From: Saprospiraceae bacterium
GTDB taxonomy: Bacteria; Bacteroidota; Bacteroidia; Chitinophagales; Saprospiraceae
NCBI GenBank assembly: GCA_020846655.1
Contig: JADLDL010000079.1
Location: 1 to 32,226, forward strand
Direction of reading: 5' to 3'
Length of the DNA stretch: 32,226 nt
Part shown: piece after piece, positions 16,062-23,827 of the stretch
Position numbering within the stretch: position 1 is the stretch's first letter
Layout of the letters: each line of letters opens with the position of its first letter
Program-made: the position numbers and the translations under genes
Notes under the pieces: generated by a model
The model's input: only the letters and a program-made list of their open reading frames with translations
What the model was told of the DNA's origin: nothing
Databases searched by the model: none

Positions 16062-16853
16062 ATGAACAAACCACAATACCTGGCGCTTGTTGCCGCTCTT
16101 GTCGTGTTTTTAGGCCTTTACCTGGGCTTTCAAACCACGCCGTCTGCCCAAAAAGCAGTGGAGCGCAGCCGGTCTTTGACCGGCGAAAGCACCGGATTTG
16201 AAACACTAGTGGAGTCGGCGAAAGCCGGCTTGGATGCCGACCAGGCTGCCAAAGTCTTGGATTGGGAACAACAAGCGGCGGCTGCCGCTACCGACTCAGC
16301 GCGGGCCTCGATCCTCAAGGAATTGTCGGGATTCTGGTACCGCCAGGGCAGTATTCCGGTGGCCGGTGGCTATGCCGAACAAGTGGCGGAAATCGAACAG
16401 GACGACGAATCCTGGTCGGTGGCCGGCGCTACTTTTTTTAATGCCCTTTCCGCCGAACAAGACCCTGTGCGGCGAGAATATTGCGCCAATCATGCGGTAA
16501 AAGCCTTTGAAAGCGCCATTTCGCTCCAGCCCGAGCGGGTAGAGCACCAGGTCAACCTGGCGTTGTTGTACGCGGAAAATCCACCGCCCGACAACCCCAT
16601 GAAAGCCGTGCTGATGCTCCGCGAACTGGAAAGCAAACACCCGGAGAACGCCTCTGTGTACAACGCACTGGGCCGCCTCGCGATCAAAACAGGCCAGTGG
16701 GACAGAGCCGTTCAACGCCTCGAAAAAGCCTGGTCGCTCGATAAAACCAACCCCAATACGCCCTGCCTGCTGGCCAAAGCCTTTGAAGGCGCCGGCCAGG
16801 GTGCAAAAGCCGCTGAATTTGCTGCCCTATGCAGCGCCCAACAACAAAAATAA
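16062..16853 (+). CDS. Membrane-anchored tetratricopeptide-repeat protein
   Basis: 263 residues. One N-terminal hydrophobic segment at about 7-23 (YLALVAALVVFLGLYLGF) serves as an anchor or signal, and the rest is helical. TPR-like repeats are clearest in the C-terminal half (AVKAFESAISLQPERVEHQV, ASVYNALGRLAIKTGQWDRA, VQRLEKAWSLDKTNPNTPCL). It follows the HU gene by 28 bp and precedes the 31-residue basic protein gene by 59 bp, consistent with one operon. Partner proteins are unknown. Confidence 0.82.
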   Translation: MNKPQYLALVAALVVFLGLYLGFQTTPSAQKAVERSRSLTGESTGFETLVESAKAGLDADQAAKVLDWEQQAAAAATDSARASILKELSGFWYRQGSIPVAGGYAEQVAEIEQDDESWSVAGATFFNALSAEQDPVRREYCANHAVKAFESAISLQPERVEHQVNLALLYAENPPPDNPMKAVLMLRELESKHPENASVYNALGRLAIKTGQWDRAVQRLEKAWSLDKTNPNTPCLLAKAFEGAGQGAKAAEFAALCSAQQQK

Positions 16854-16912
16854 ATGCCTGTCTCGTACAGGAGAAACGAACCATAACTTATCACTCATAA
16901 CTTCAGTAGCGT

Positions 16913-17008
16913 ATGCCTTGCGGAAAAAAACGCAAACGTCACAAAATTGCCACGCATAAGCGCAAGAAGCGCCTGCGCAAAAATCGACATAAGAAGAAGA
17001 ACCGTTAG
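16913..17008 (+). CDS. 31-residue AURKAIP1/COX24-domain basic protein (probable ribosomal small protein)
   Basis: MPCGKKRKRHKIATHKRKK is the start of a 31-residue, extremely Lys/Arg/His-rich product ending KKKNR. The sequence matches the AURKAIP1/COX24 family (mitochondrial mS38 in eukaryotes), which Bacteroidota encode as tiny stand-alone proteins. A role on the ribosome is inferred from that relationship. It lies between the TPR gene and the RNase gene and ends just before a strong terminator. It is short enough to be missed by automatic annotation. Confidence 0.85.
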   Translation: MPCGKKRKRHKIATHKRKKRLRKNRHKKKNR

Positions 17009-17088
17009 TGCCTGAACTACAGGCCTCGGCGTACTTTTTATAGGACAACCGAGCTGCCGGAGTCAGCGCCGAACGCGCCGTCGAACCG

Positions 17089-17133
17089 AGGAAGCTGTAT
17101 CAAACCCTATCTTTTGATGCAGCTTCCTTTTTT
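17089..17133 (+). terminator. Strong intrinsic terminator ahead of the RNase gene
   Basis: AGGAAGCTGTATCAAA at 17089-17104 pairs with TTTGATGCAGCTTCCT at 17113-17128 (16 bp, one A-G opposition), with further T to 17133. It ends the HU-TPR-COX24 unit. Confidence 0.88.
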
Positions 17134-17524
17134 GACGTTGCAGACGGGTCTCTTTTTAAAAAGAACATAGCGGGATGATCAGCTATCTCCTGCGCCTGTT
17201 ATTTTCTTTTGCTTGAAGCGCACTCGCCTGCATGTCAACGGACTTTACTCGTCCACCTGTTGGCAGTGTCCCCTATTGTTGGCAAGCAACGTATTCCCCT
17301 ACGACCAAAAAGGATTTCAGCGGCCCTAACCATTGCCTCTCAAGCAAATCAAACCACCGCCTCCTTGCCGATACCTGGGTTCCCGCCGCCGTTTACCTGC
17401 GGCTGCCTGCTTTTCGACGGTTCTCTTTGACGCCCGCACCGATCCCGGTAGCTGGACGTTGGGATTTTTGTTAAAATTCTACCGGTTTTCCTGCGTTGAG
17501 CCTGGCGAAAACCACTCATCCATC
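17134..17524 (+). other. Gene-free 391-bp region upstream of the RNase gene, possible long leader
   Basis: Open frames here do not resemble proteins, and the RNase frame is open back to 17333 only by chance. TTCTTTTG at 17204-17211 is a one-mismatch -7 box, which would give a leader of over 300 nt. Long leaders are known for RNase E genes in other bacteria, where they mediate autoregulation by cleavage. Whether that applies here is not shown. Confidence 0.35.
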
Positions 17525-19075
17525 GTGGAAAAAGAACTAATTATCAATGCCAGCGCCTCCGGCGTGGAAATGGCGTTGCTGGAAGGCGAGAAACTCGTCG
17601 AACTCCACTACCAAAAAACGAACAACAATTTCACTGTTGGCGACATTCTCATCGGTAAAATCCGTAAAATGATGCCTGGGCTGAATGCGGCGTTTATCGA
17701 CATTGGACACCGCAAAGATGCCTTTTTGCATTACACCGACCTTGGCCCAAAACTCCGTTCGCTGAACAAGTGGACCAATGGGGTCATGAACGGTAGTATC
17801 AATACCCATAAACTGGATAATTTCAAATACGAAGATGAAATCATCAAAACCGGCAAAATTGACCAGGTGCTCAATAAGCGTTGGCCGGTGTTGGTCCAGA
17901 TTTTAAAAGAACCCATTTCGACCAAAGGCCCCCGCCTCTCCTGCGAACTCAACCTGCCCGGCCGCTACATGGTGCTGTCCCCGTTCTCTGATACGGTCAC
18001 GGTATCCAAAAAAATTGCCAGCACCGAAGAACGCAAACGCCTGCATACCCTCGCGGAAAGCATCCGGCCGAAAAACTTCGGCGTCATCATGCGCACCGCC
18101 GCCGAAGGCAAAAAGGTGCAGGAATTGCACGAAGAACTCATGCACTTGCTGAGCAAATGGGAAGACATTTACCGCCAGCTCAAAACGGTGGTGCCACCCG
18201 CTAAACTGCTCAGCGAACTCGACAAGCCCGCCAGCGTGCTCCGCGACCTGCTGACCGACTCGTTCGGCAAGATTATCGTCAACGAAAAAGACCTGTACGC
18301 CGACATCAAAACCTACCTCCAAACCATCAGCCCCGACCAGGTAGGTATCGTGCAGCAGTACACCGGCAGCAAACCCATTTTCGATAGCTACGGCATCACC
18401 CGCCAAATCAAAGCCTCCTTCGGCAAAACGGCCACTATGGCCAGCGGCGCCTATGTCGTCATCGAAAAAACGGAGGCCATGCACGTCATCGACGTCAACA
18501 GCGGCCATAAAATGACCACCGGCGATGTCGACCAGACGATCTTCAACGTCAACCTGGAAGCCGCCGAAGAAATCGCCCGCCAGATCCGCCTCCGCGATAT
18601 CGGCGGCCTGATCATCGTGGATTATATCGACATGAAAAATGCCGAACACAAACGGCAATTGGCCAAGGCCATGGAGGAGTTTATGCGAAAAGATCGTTCG
18701 CAACACACCATCCTGCCCCTGTCCAAGTTCGGACTCATGCAGATTACCCGCGAGCGCGCCCGGCCCGAAGTAATGGTGGACACCGCCGAAGTGTGCCCCA
18801 CCTGCGGCGGCTCCGGCAAGGTGAACGCTACCATCCTCCTGACCGACGATATCAGCCGCGACCTGGAGTTTGTGATGCAATCCCGACCCAAAGCCCCGGT
18901 GTACCTGCGCGTGCACCCCTATGTGGAGGCTTTTGTCAAAAAAGGTTTCCCGAGTATGCGCATGCGTTGGTTGTTGAAATACAACAAATGGGTACGGGTG
19001 GTGGCGCATGCCGACTACCAGCTCACCGAGTACCGGTTTTTCGAGGGGAACGACGACGAGATCCGCCTGAACTAG
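17525..19075 (+). CDS. rng: Ribonuclease E/G family protein (RNase G type)
   Basis: 516 residues from GTG 17525. That start gives VEKELIINASASGVEMALLEG, the family's usual N-terminus; no ATG lies nearby in frame, and the upstream extension to 17333 is not family-like. Landmarks are the S1 domain (VGDILIGKIRKMMPGLNAAFIDIGHRKDAFLH split across about 40-75), MRTAAEG, VVIEKTEAMHVIDVNSG with catalytic Asp (about residue 325), RDIGGLIIVDYIDM with the second catalytic Asp, and the zinc-link CPTCGGSG (about 422-429). The enzyme cleaves 5'-monophosphorylated RNA in rRNA maturation and mRNA decay. The long RNase E scaffold tail is absent. Its last 53 bp overlap the pyruvate kinase gene end to end. Confidence 0.95.
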   Translation: MEKELIINASASGVEMALLEGEKLVELHYQKTNNNFTVGDILIGKIRKMMPGLNAAFIDIGHRKDAFLHYTDLGPKLRSLNKWTNGVMNGSINTHKLDNFKYEDEIIKTGKIDQVLNKRWPVLVQILKEPISTKGPRLSCELNLPGRYMVLSPFSDTVTVSKKIASTEERKRLHTLAESIRPKNFGVIMRTAAEGKKVQELHEELMHLLSKWEDIYRQLKTVVPPAKLLSELDKPASVLRDLLTDSFGKIIVNEKDLYADIKTYLQTISPDQVGIVQQYTGSKPIFDSYGITRQIKASFGKTATMASGAYVVIEKTEAMHVIDVNSGHKMTTGDVDQTIFNVNLEAAEEIARQIRLRDIGGLIIVDYIDMKNAEHKRQLAKAMEEFMRKDRSQHTILPLSKFGLMQITRERARPEVMVDTAEVCPTCGGSGKVNATILLTDDISRDLEFVMQSRPKAPVYLRVHPYVEAFVKKGFPSMRMRWLLKYNKWVRVVAHADYQLTEYRFFEGNDDEIRLN

Positions 19076-20543
19076 GCGGGGCGCTGCGCAGAAAATACTC
19101 GGCAATGCCCAAGGGGCGGAATACATAGCGTTTTTTGAGGTGATGGCCACCGCTGCGGTGCAAAATGTCGCGCAGGGTGGCCAACACCGCCAACAAGTGT
19201 TTGCCCTTGTTGAGCATCACGCACTCGGCGTGTGCTGCCCGGACGGCATCGGTCACCTCCGAGCGGGTGGCAATACCGCTTTTGTTCAGGGAATCCAATA
19301 CCTGTGTCGCCCAGATGACCGGCACGTGTGCCGCTTCGCAAATCCACAGGATTTCTTCCTGGATTTCGCTCAGCCGTTCAAAGCCAATTTCCACAGCCAG
19401 ATCGCCCCGCGCGATCATCACGCCGAAAATCGGCTCGGCCATGCCCTGCAACAGCAGCGCCGGCAAGCGCTGTACCGCCTCGAACGTTTCAATTTTCAGA
19501 ATAAGCGGCACCGCCGTGCCATCGGTACGGCGCAACAGTTGTTGCAACTCAGCGACCTCTTCCGGCTGCCGGACGAAGGAAAATCCCACCGTGTCGGCAT
19601 AGGTTTGGGCAAACGGAATGACCGATTTGTCAAAATCGGTCAGGCAGGCAACGGTCAGCTCGGTGTCGGGAAAATTGATGCCTTTTTCCGGTTTCAGGCG
19701 CGGCTTTTGAGGGGAAGCACGGGTCATCAGCAAGGTAGCGATGTCGGCGCCGGTTTTTTCCACCACCGCTTCAAACAAGCCGTCGTCGAACAGGACCCGG
19801 TCGCCGGCACGCAGGTCTTTCACGACGCCCGGCAGGGTACAGCCCACTACTTTTTCCGATTTATCAAAAGGCGCGGTTGGCTCAGCGAGCCAGAAGCGTT
19901 CGTTTTCGCGCAGGGTCAGGCGGCCTTTTTTCCGGCCTTTGCCCAGCAGGACGGTCCGGATTTTGGGGCCCGCCAGGTCGAGGTGAATTTTGCAGGGGTG
20001 GCCGGTCGTCCGGGCGGCTTTGCGGATGTTGGCAACCATGCGCTCCCAGATCTCGGGGTTGTCGTGGGCACAATTGATGCGCGCCACGTTCATGCCGGCC
20101 AGCACCAGGGCTTTGACGCCGGCGTAGTCGTTGGCCAGGCCGGAGTCGAAGGTAACCATGAGGTGCGGGATGTTGGGGTTGACTTTGGGGCCAAACAGCG
20201 CTTGGGCGCGGTGGTTCAGGAGCCTGGAGGCCAAAGGGTAATCGCAGGGCGACAGCTCTGTGTCGGGAATCGGGGCGCCTACCCGTTGCAGCACCGCTTG
20301 GAGTTGGCGCAGCGCGTGGCTTTCCGAACTGGCCAGGGAAGACAGGCCAGCGTTGTGCAAATCGTCCTGAAAATCGCGCAAATCTTCGCAGCGCAGGGCC
20401 AGGTAGTGGATCAGGTTGATCGCACTCTGCTGTTGTTGGGGATGTACCTGCGCAATGGTGGGCTGGTGGCGCTGTTCGGCGGCCCGCAGGTGTTGGCTAA
20501 TCCGTTGAAGGGTATGGCGTAAGGTGATCAGTGGCTCGGTCAT
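19023..20543 (-). CDS. Atypical pyruvate kinase (long N-terminal domain, no C-terminal domain)
   Basis: 506 residues from ATG 20543 (MTEPLITLRHTLQRISQHL). Residues 1 to about 125 are a helical Gln/Leu-rich domain not found in classical PykF/PykA. The catalytic barrel follows: VLAGMNVARINCAHD, KIHLDLAGPKIRTVLL, GINFPDTELTVACLTDFDK, FSFVRQPEEV, LILKIETFEAV, IFGVMIARGDLAVEIGFERL, VPVIWATQVLDSLNKSGIATRSEVTDA. Where classical enzymes read MLSGETAxGxYP this one has MLNKGKHLLAVLATL, and the C-terminal allosteric domain is missing; the protein instead ends in a short Ser/Arg-rich tail. Key catalytic Arg, Lys, Glu and Asp positions appear present, so activity is plausible, but regulation must differ. 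The 3' end overlaps rng by 53 bp. Confidence 0.85.
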   Translation of the reverse strand: MTEPLITLRHTLQRISQHLRAAEQRHQPTIAQVHPQQQQSAINLIHYLALRCEDLRDFQDDLHNAGLSSLASSESHALRQLQAVLQRVGAPIPDTELSPCDYPLASRLLNHRAQALFGPKVNPNIPHLMVTFDSGLANDYAGVKALVLAGMNVARINCAHDNPEIWERMVANIRKAARTTGHPCKIHLDLAGPKIRTVLLGKGRKKGRLTLRENERFWLAEPTAPFDKSEKVVGCTLPGVVKDLRAGDRVLFDDGLFEAVVEKTGADIATLLMTRASPQKPRLKPEKGINFPDTELTVACLTDFDKSVIPFAQTYADTVGFSFVRQPEEVAELQQLLRRTDGTAVPLILKIETFEAVQRLPALLLQGMAEPIFGVMIARGDLAVEIGFERLSEIQEEILWICEAAHVPVIWATQVLDSLNKSGIATRSEVTDAVRAAHAECVMLNKGKHLLAVLATLRDILHRSGGHHLKKRYVFRPLGIAEYFLRSAPPSSGGSRRRSPRKTGTR

Positions 20544-20807
20544 AACCGTGCAAAGATGCGCTCCAGGATTCGCCGGGCGGCAAAGTTGGCGCACAATGAC
20601 CGATGATTTAGATCAGGCAGGTTAAAATTCGGGGCAATTGCATTTGGGTTTAAAGAGCCGGCAACCTTCCAAAACTACCATGCCAACCATGAGCATGAAA
20701 AATGCAACGCGCCACCAATTAATTTTTTTCATAGCCGAAAACCTGTTTACTTTTACAAAGGCGAAGATAACCAAAACGCCTGAGATCGGTTTGTAATTGT
20801 TTTTGAA

Positions 20808-21869
20808 TTGAAACGAATCCTCGTCGCACCGCTAAATTGGGGCCTCGGTCATGTCACCCGCTGCATCCCCCTGATCCAGGAACTTGAACGTTTGGGCGCA
20901 GCCGTATACCTGGCCTCCGACGGGGTGGCACTACACCTGCTCAAAGCGGAATTTCCCCACTTGCCGGTCTTCGAACTACCTTCCTACCGCATCCGCTACG
21001 AATCGACCAATATGGTGTGGAACATCGGCCGGCAGTTGCCGCGCATCCTGTGGGCGATGCGCAGCGAGCGGCGGGCTGTCGAGCGCCTGGTGCAAACCCA
21101 CGGCATCCAGGGCATCTTGTCCGACAACCGCTACGGCTGTTTCAGTTCCCGGGTGTCCAGCGTGTTGCTCAGCCACCAGTTGAAACTGCGGGTGCCGGGC
21201 TCCCTGCTCAACTGGCCCGCCAACCGGGTCCTGCGCCTGGCCCTGGCCCAGTTTGATGCCGTTTGGGTGCCCGATGCCGAAGAAGCGCCGGGCCTGACGG
21301 GGGAGTTGTCGCACGGCGACGCCGTACACCCCAATACCACGTTTCTGGGCATTTTGACCCGCATGCAAGCCGCCGACGAGGAGCCCGAGTTCGACGTGGC
21401 TGTGGTGCTGTCGGGGCCCGAGCCCCAGCGGAGTATTTTGGAGCAGCGCCTGCTCGACCAGGCGATTTCGCTGCCGCAAAAATTCATTTTTGTGCAAGGG
21501 CAAACCCAACAGAAAAAACACTACTACGCCGCCGACAACGTGGAGGTGGTGTCGTACCTCACCTCCAAAGACCTCAACGAAGTACTGACCGCCAGCAAGG
21601 TGATGGTGTGCCGCTCGGGCTACAGCAGCATCATGGACCTGGCGGGCCTGGGCAAAAAAGCCATCCTGATTCCCACACCCGGCCAAACCGAACAGGAATA
21701 CCTGGCCGACTACCTGGGCGAGCAGCAATACTTTGTGGTGCAGCGCCAGGATGCCATCGACCTGCACGCCGGCATCCGCCAACTGAGCCGCAGTTCGGGC
21801 CTGCGCGCCGGCATGTATCCCACGGATACCTTCAAGCCTGTGCTTCAATCCTGGTTGGAGCGTTTGTAA
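20808..21869 (+). CDS. Glycosyltransferase, GT28/MurG-like fold
   Basis: 353 residues starting with TTG at 20808, which gives MKRILVAPLNWGLGHVTRC, the conserved family opening (glycine-rich GLGH loop). An ATG start is not available. The N-lobe has LASDGVALHLLKAEFP, ILSDNRYGCFS and LSHQLKL. The C-lobe carries the donor-binding region VMVCRSGYSSIMDLAGLGKKAILIPTPGQTEQEYLADYL (about 262-300), typical of UDP-sugar GT-B enzymes related to MurG. The substrate is unknown. It is convergent with pth, with 11 bp between stops. Confidence 0.88.
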   Translation: MKRILVAPLNWGLGHVTRCIPLIQELERLGAAVYLASDGVALHLLKAEFPHLPVFELPSYRIRYESTNMVWNIGRQLPRILWAMRSERRAVERLVQTHGIQGILSDNRYGCFSSRVSSVLLSHQLKLRVPGSLLNWPANRVLRLALAQFDAVWVPDAEEAPGLTGELSHGDAVHPNTTFLGILTRMQAADEEPEFDVAVVLSGPEPQRSILEQRLLDQAISLPQKFIFVQGQTQQKKHYYAADNVEVVSYLTSKDLNEVLTASKVMVCRSGYSSIMDLAGLGKKAILIPTPGQTEQEYLADYLGEQQYFVVQRQDAIDLHAGIRQLSRSSGLRAGMYPTDTFKPVLQSWLERL

Positions 21870-21880
21870 GGTCGGTCCGC

Positions 21881-22441
21881 CTATTTGGCCGCCACATTCA
21901 TGGCCAGGGTGATCCCGACGGTAGCGAACGCCTTGATGGTTTCGGCTACTTTTTCCAGGAGCAGGGGCAGTTCGGCAGCCTCCTCGCGCGACCACTTGCC
22001 GAGCACGAAGTTGACTTGTTTGCCTTTGGAAAAATTGCTGCCAATGCCGAGCCGCAGGCGGGGGTATTCATCGGTGGCCAACAATTCGCGGATATTTTTG
22101 AGGCCGTTGTGGCCGCCATCGGAGCCTTTGGCCCGCAGGCGCTGTTTGCCGAAGTCGAGGTTGAGGTCGTCGCACACCACGAGGCTGTTTTCCAGCAGGA
22201 TTTTTTCTTTTTGCAACCAATACCGAACGGCTTTGCCGCTCAGGTTCATGTAGGTATTGGGTTTGAGCAGCAACAGGGTGCGGCCTTTGAATTTTACTTC
22301 GGCCAGTTCGCCGTGGTGGTCGTCGCGCCAGTTGCCCTCGAGTTGTTTGCACAAAAAATCCAGGGCGGCAAAACCAATATTGTGGCGGGTATCCTGGTAT
22401 TCGGAACCGATATTGCCTAAACCAGTGATCAGGTATTTCAT
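21881..22441 (-). CDS. pth: Peptidyl-tRNA hydrolase
   Basis: 186 residues. It releases tRNA from peptidyl-tRNA dropped by stalled ribosomes. It starts MKYLITGLGNIGSEYQDTRHNIGF, containing the catalytic His of the TRHNIGF motif. LLLKPNTYMNLSGKAV, VVCDDLNLDFGKQRLRAKGSDGGHNGLKNI and LRLGIGSNFSKGKQVNFVLGKW follow in order. Length and order are those of Pth1. A consensus -7 box lies 32 bp upstream. Confidence 0.97.
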   Translation of the reverse strand: MKYLITGLGNIGSEYQDTRHNIGFAALDFLCKQLEGNWRDDHHGELAEVKFKGRTLLLLKPNTYMNLSGKAVRYWLQKEKILLENSLVVCDDLNLDFGKQRLRAKGSDGGHNGLKNIRELLATDEYPRLRLGIGSNFSKGKQVNFVLGKWSREEAAELPLLLEKVAETIKAFATVGITLAMNVAAK

Positions 22442-22472
22442 GACCGGGAGTGTCGTTTGGAAAAATTTTGTG

Positions 22473-22480
22473 CAAAGGTA
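22473..22480 (-). promoter_or_regulatory. Putative -7 box for pth
   Basis: The minus strand reads TACCTTTG, an exact TAnnTTTG match, 32 bp upstream of the pth ATG at 22441. Confidence 0.55.
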
Positions 22481-22526
22481 GGTGGATGTCTGCTGTATTT
22501 CTTGCCCACCGCAATGGGTTTTTGTC

Positions 22527-22534
22527 GAACTTTG
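22527..22534 (+). promoter_or_regulatory. Possible -7 box for the lipoprotein gene
   Basis: GAACTTTG, the same variant box seen before the HU gene, lies about 100 bp upstream of the ATG at 22638. The -33 element is unclear. Confidence 0.3.
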
Positions 22535-22637
22535 CGCGGTTTTTTACATCGACATTTTCTCAGACCCAGGGAGCAGGGCCGAGGCCAATGCAGCATTGCC
22601 CCTTGAACCGGCTCGCTCTCTTCAGCCAATTTACTGT

Positions 22638-23471
22638 ATGCGTATTTTATTCTTATTTCTGACCATTGCTCTCCTCTCCTTGTCCATTTTAGGCGCCGCC
22701 TGCACCGAAAAAACGGCCGCCACTCCGCCGCCCGTTCCCGGCCTCCAAACCAGTTCGGAAATCGTACAACAGCTGCCCAAAGGAGCGGATTCGGCCAAGG
22801 TATCGTTCCGGGACCTCAACTACTGGCAGGAAAAAGACCTGTTTTGCATCATTGCCCTGGTGGACAACAACGCCGACACCTGGCAACGCATCTGGGTGCG
22901 GGTCGAACTGTTCGACAGCGCCGGCAAACGCCTCCTGATCGGCAAAGATTCGAGCCTGATCGTGCGCGCCTTTTCCGATGCCATCCCGCCCAGGGGCGCC
23001 AGTTCCATTTTCGTGACCCTGCCCTATATTCAATTGTCGGGCACGCCGGTCTCCTGCAAACTCTCCGGCGCCGGGGCCCTGCTCCAAAACCCGGGCGCCA
23101 TCCTGCTGACCGGCGAATCCAGCGGCGTCCGGATGCAGTACCCCGACCCGAAAGACCCGAAAAAGGTGATTGAAAAGGCCTTCCAGTCTACATCCATGGT
23201 GGAAAACCCATTGGAAATGAACGCGCCGCACCCCCGCGCCGTCATGCTGATTTATGCCACCGACAACAAATTGTACTTCGCCCAGGTCCTCGACCTGGAA
23301 AAACAGTACGAGTTTTTGCGCTCCGACAAAACCGGCCCCATGGGCCCGCGCGAACAACGCCGGCTGGTTTGTGCCCTGGTGTACGAAAATTTGCCGACGC
23401 CCATTCGGGAAAAAACCATCGGCCGGGTCGATATTCAAATGTTTGACGCCCGGCCGGACGCGGAAAAATAG
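22638..23471 (+). CDS. Putative lipoprotein of unknown function
   Basis: 277 residues from ATG 22638. The frame is open upstream to 22482, but only this ATG gives a proper signal sequence. The N-terminus MRILFLFLTIALLSLSILGA is followed by AC; the Cys after Gly-Ala-Ala resembles a lipobox with an atypical -3 residue. A Thr/Pro-rich linker follows, then a mature part of beta-rich character (FCIIALVDNNADTWQRIWVRVELFD, SSIFVTLPYIQLSG) ending in a C-terminal domain with LEKQYEFLRSDKTGPMGPREQ. No family recognised. It is divergent from pth. Confidence 0.75.
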   Translation: MRILFLFLTIALLSLSILGAACTEKTAATPPPVPGLQTSSEIVQQLPKGADSAKVSFRDLNYWQEKDLFCIIALVDNNADTWQRIWVRVELFDSAGKRLLIGKDSSLIVRAFSDAIPPRGASSIFVTLPYIQLSGTPVSCKLSGAGALLQNPGAILLTGESSGVRMQYPDPKDPKKVIEKAFQSTSMVENPLEMNAPHPRAVMLIYATDNKLYFAQVLDLEKQYEFLRSDKTGPMGPREQRRLVCALVYENLPTPIREKTIGRVDIQMFDARPDAEK

Positions 23472-23503
23472 GAGGGCTGGAAGAGGCTGTCTTTTTAGAA
23501 ATT

Positions 23504-23542
23504 GAATATCGAATATCGAACATCGAACATCGAACATCGAAC
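23504..23542. repeat. Heptamer tandem repeat GAAYATC
   Basis: Five full copies and one partial: GAATATC twice, then GAACATC three times, then GAAC. The same GAATATCGAACA words recur in the foldback elements at 31753-31901 and 32099-32226, so this is likely a genome-wide repeat family. Confidence 0.85.
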
Positions 23543-23593
23543 TTTTTAATTTTCAATGCTTTATTTGGGAATGACCAATGTTCATTGTTCAAT

Positions 23594-23651
23594 GACCAAT
23601 AAGACGGCCTCTTGGTTATTGTGCGATCAGCGCCACCGCTGTGCCGCCGCC
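23594..23651 (-). pseudogene. Remnant of a second GH97 gene 3' end
   Basis: 58 bp match the 3' end and downstream flank of the intact GH97 gene (23806-23863) at 51 of 58 positions, offset by exactly 212 bp. On the minus strand it reads GGGTAVALIAQ-stop, against GGGAAVSLIAQ-stop in the intact gene. Upstream similarity then stops. The simplest reading is the stub of a duplicated, deleted paralogue. Confidence 0.7.
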
Positions 23652-23681
23652 AGAAACAACAGAAGATAAATTATTGGGTAT

Positions 23682-23725
23682 AGCGAGAAGAGCCGCGCTA
23701 ATTAATTCGCGCGGCTCCTCTCGCT
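23682..23725. terminator. 17-bp hairpin downstream of the GH97 gene
   Basis: AGCGAGAAGAGCCGCGC at 23682-23698 pairs with 23709-23725, with one G-T type mismatch, around the loop TAATTAATTC. A second short palindrome, GGCCTC-TCC-GAGGCC, lies at 23761-23775. Either may end transcripts of the GH97 gene or of the lipoprotein gene. Confidence 0.55.
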
Positions 23726-23827
23726 GTATAACTCCTGCTATGCGATTGCTACAAACGTTAGGCCTCTCCGAGGCCAGGAGGCGATGCAGTTACCAATATT
23801 CAATCGACCAATGAAACGGCCTCCTGG

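Noticed and set aside
17903-19150. Long antisense frame over the RNase G gene
   Set aside because: Same codon-bias shadow effect; the sense strand encodes an unmistakable RNase G.
20680-20796. 38-codon small frame upstream of the glycosyltransferase gene (MPTMSMKNATRHQ)
   Set aside because: No family resemblance or translation signal; chance length for an AT-rich spacer.
23504-23542. CRISPR-like array
   Set aside because: Units are 7 bp in direct tandem with no spacers.
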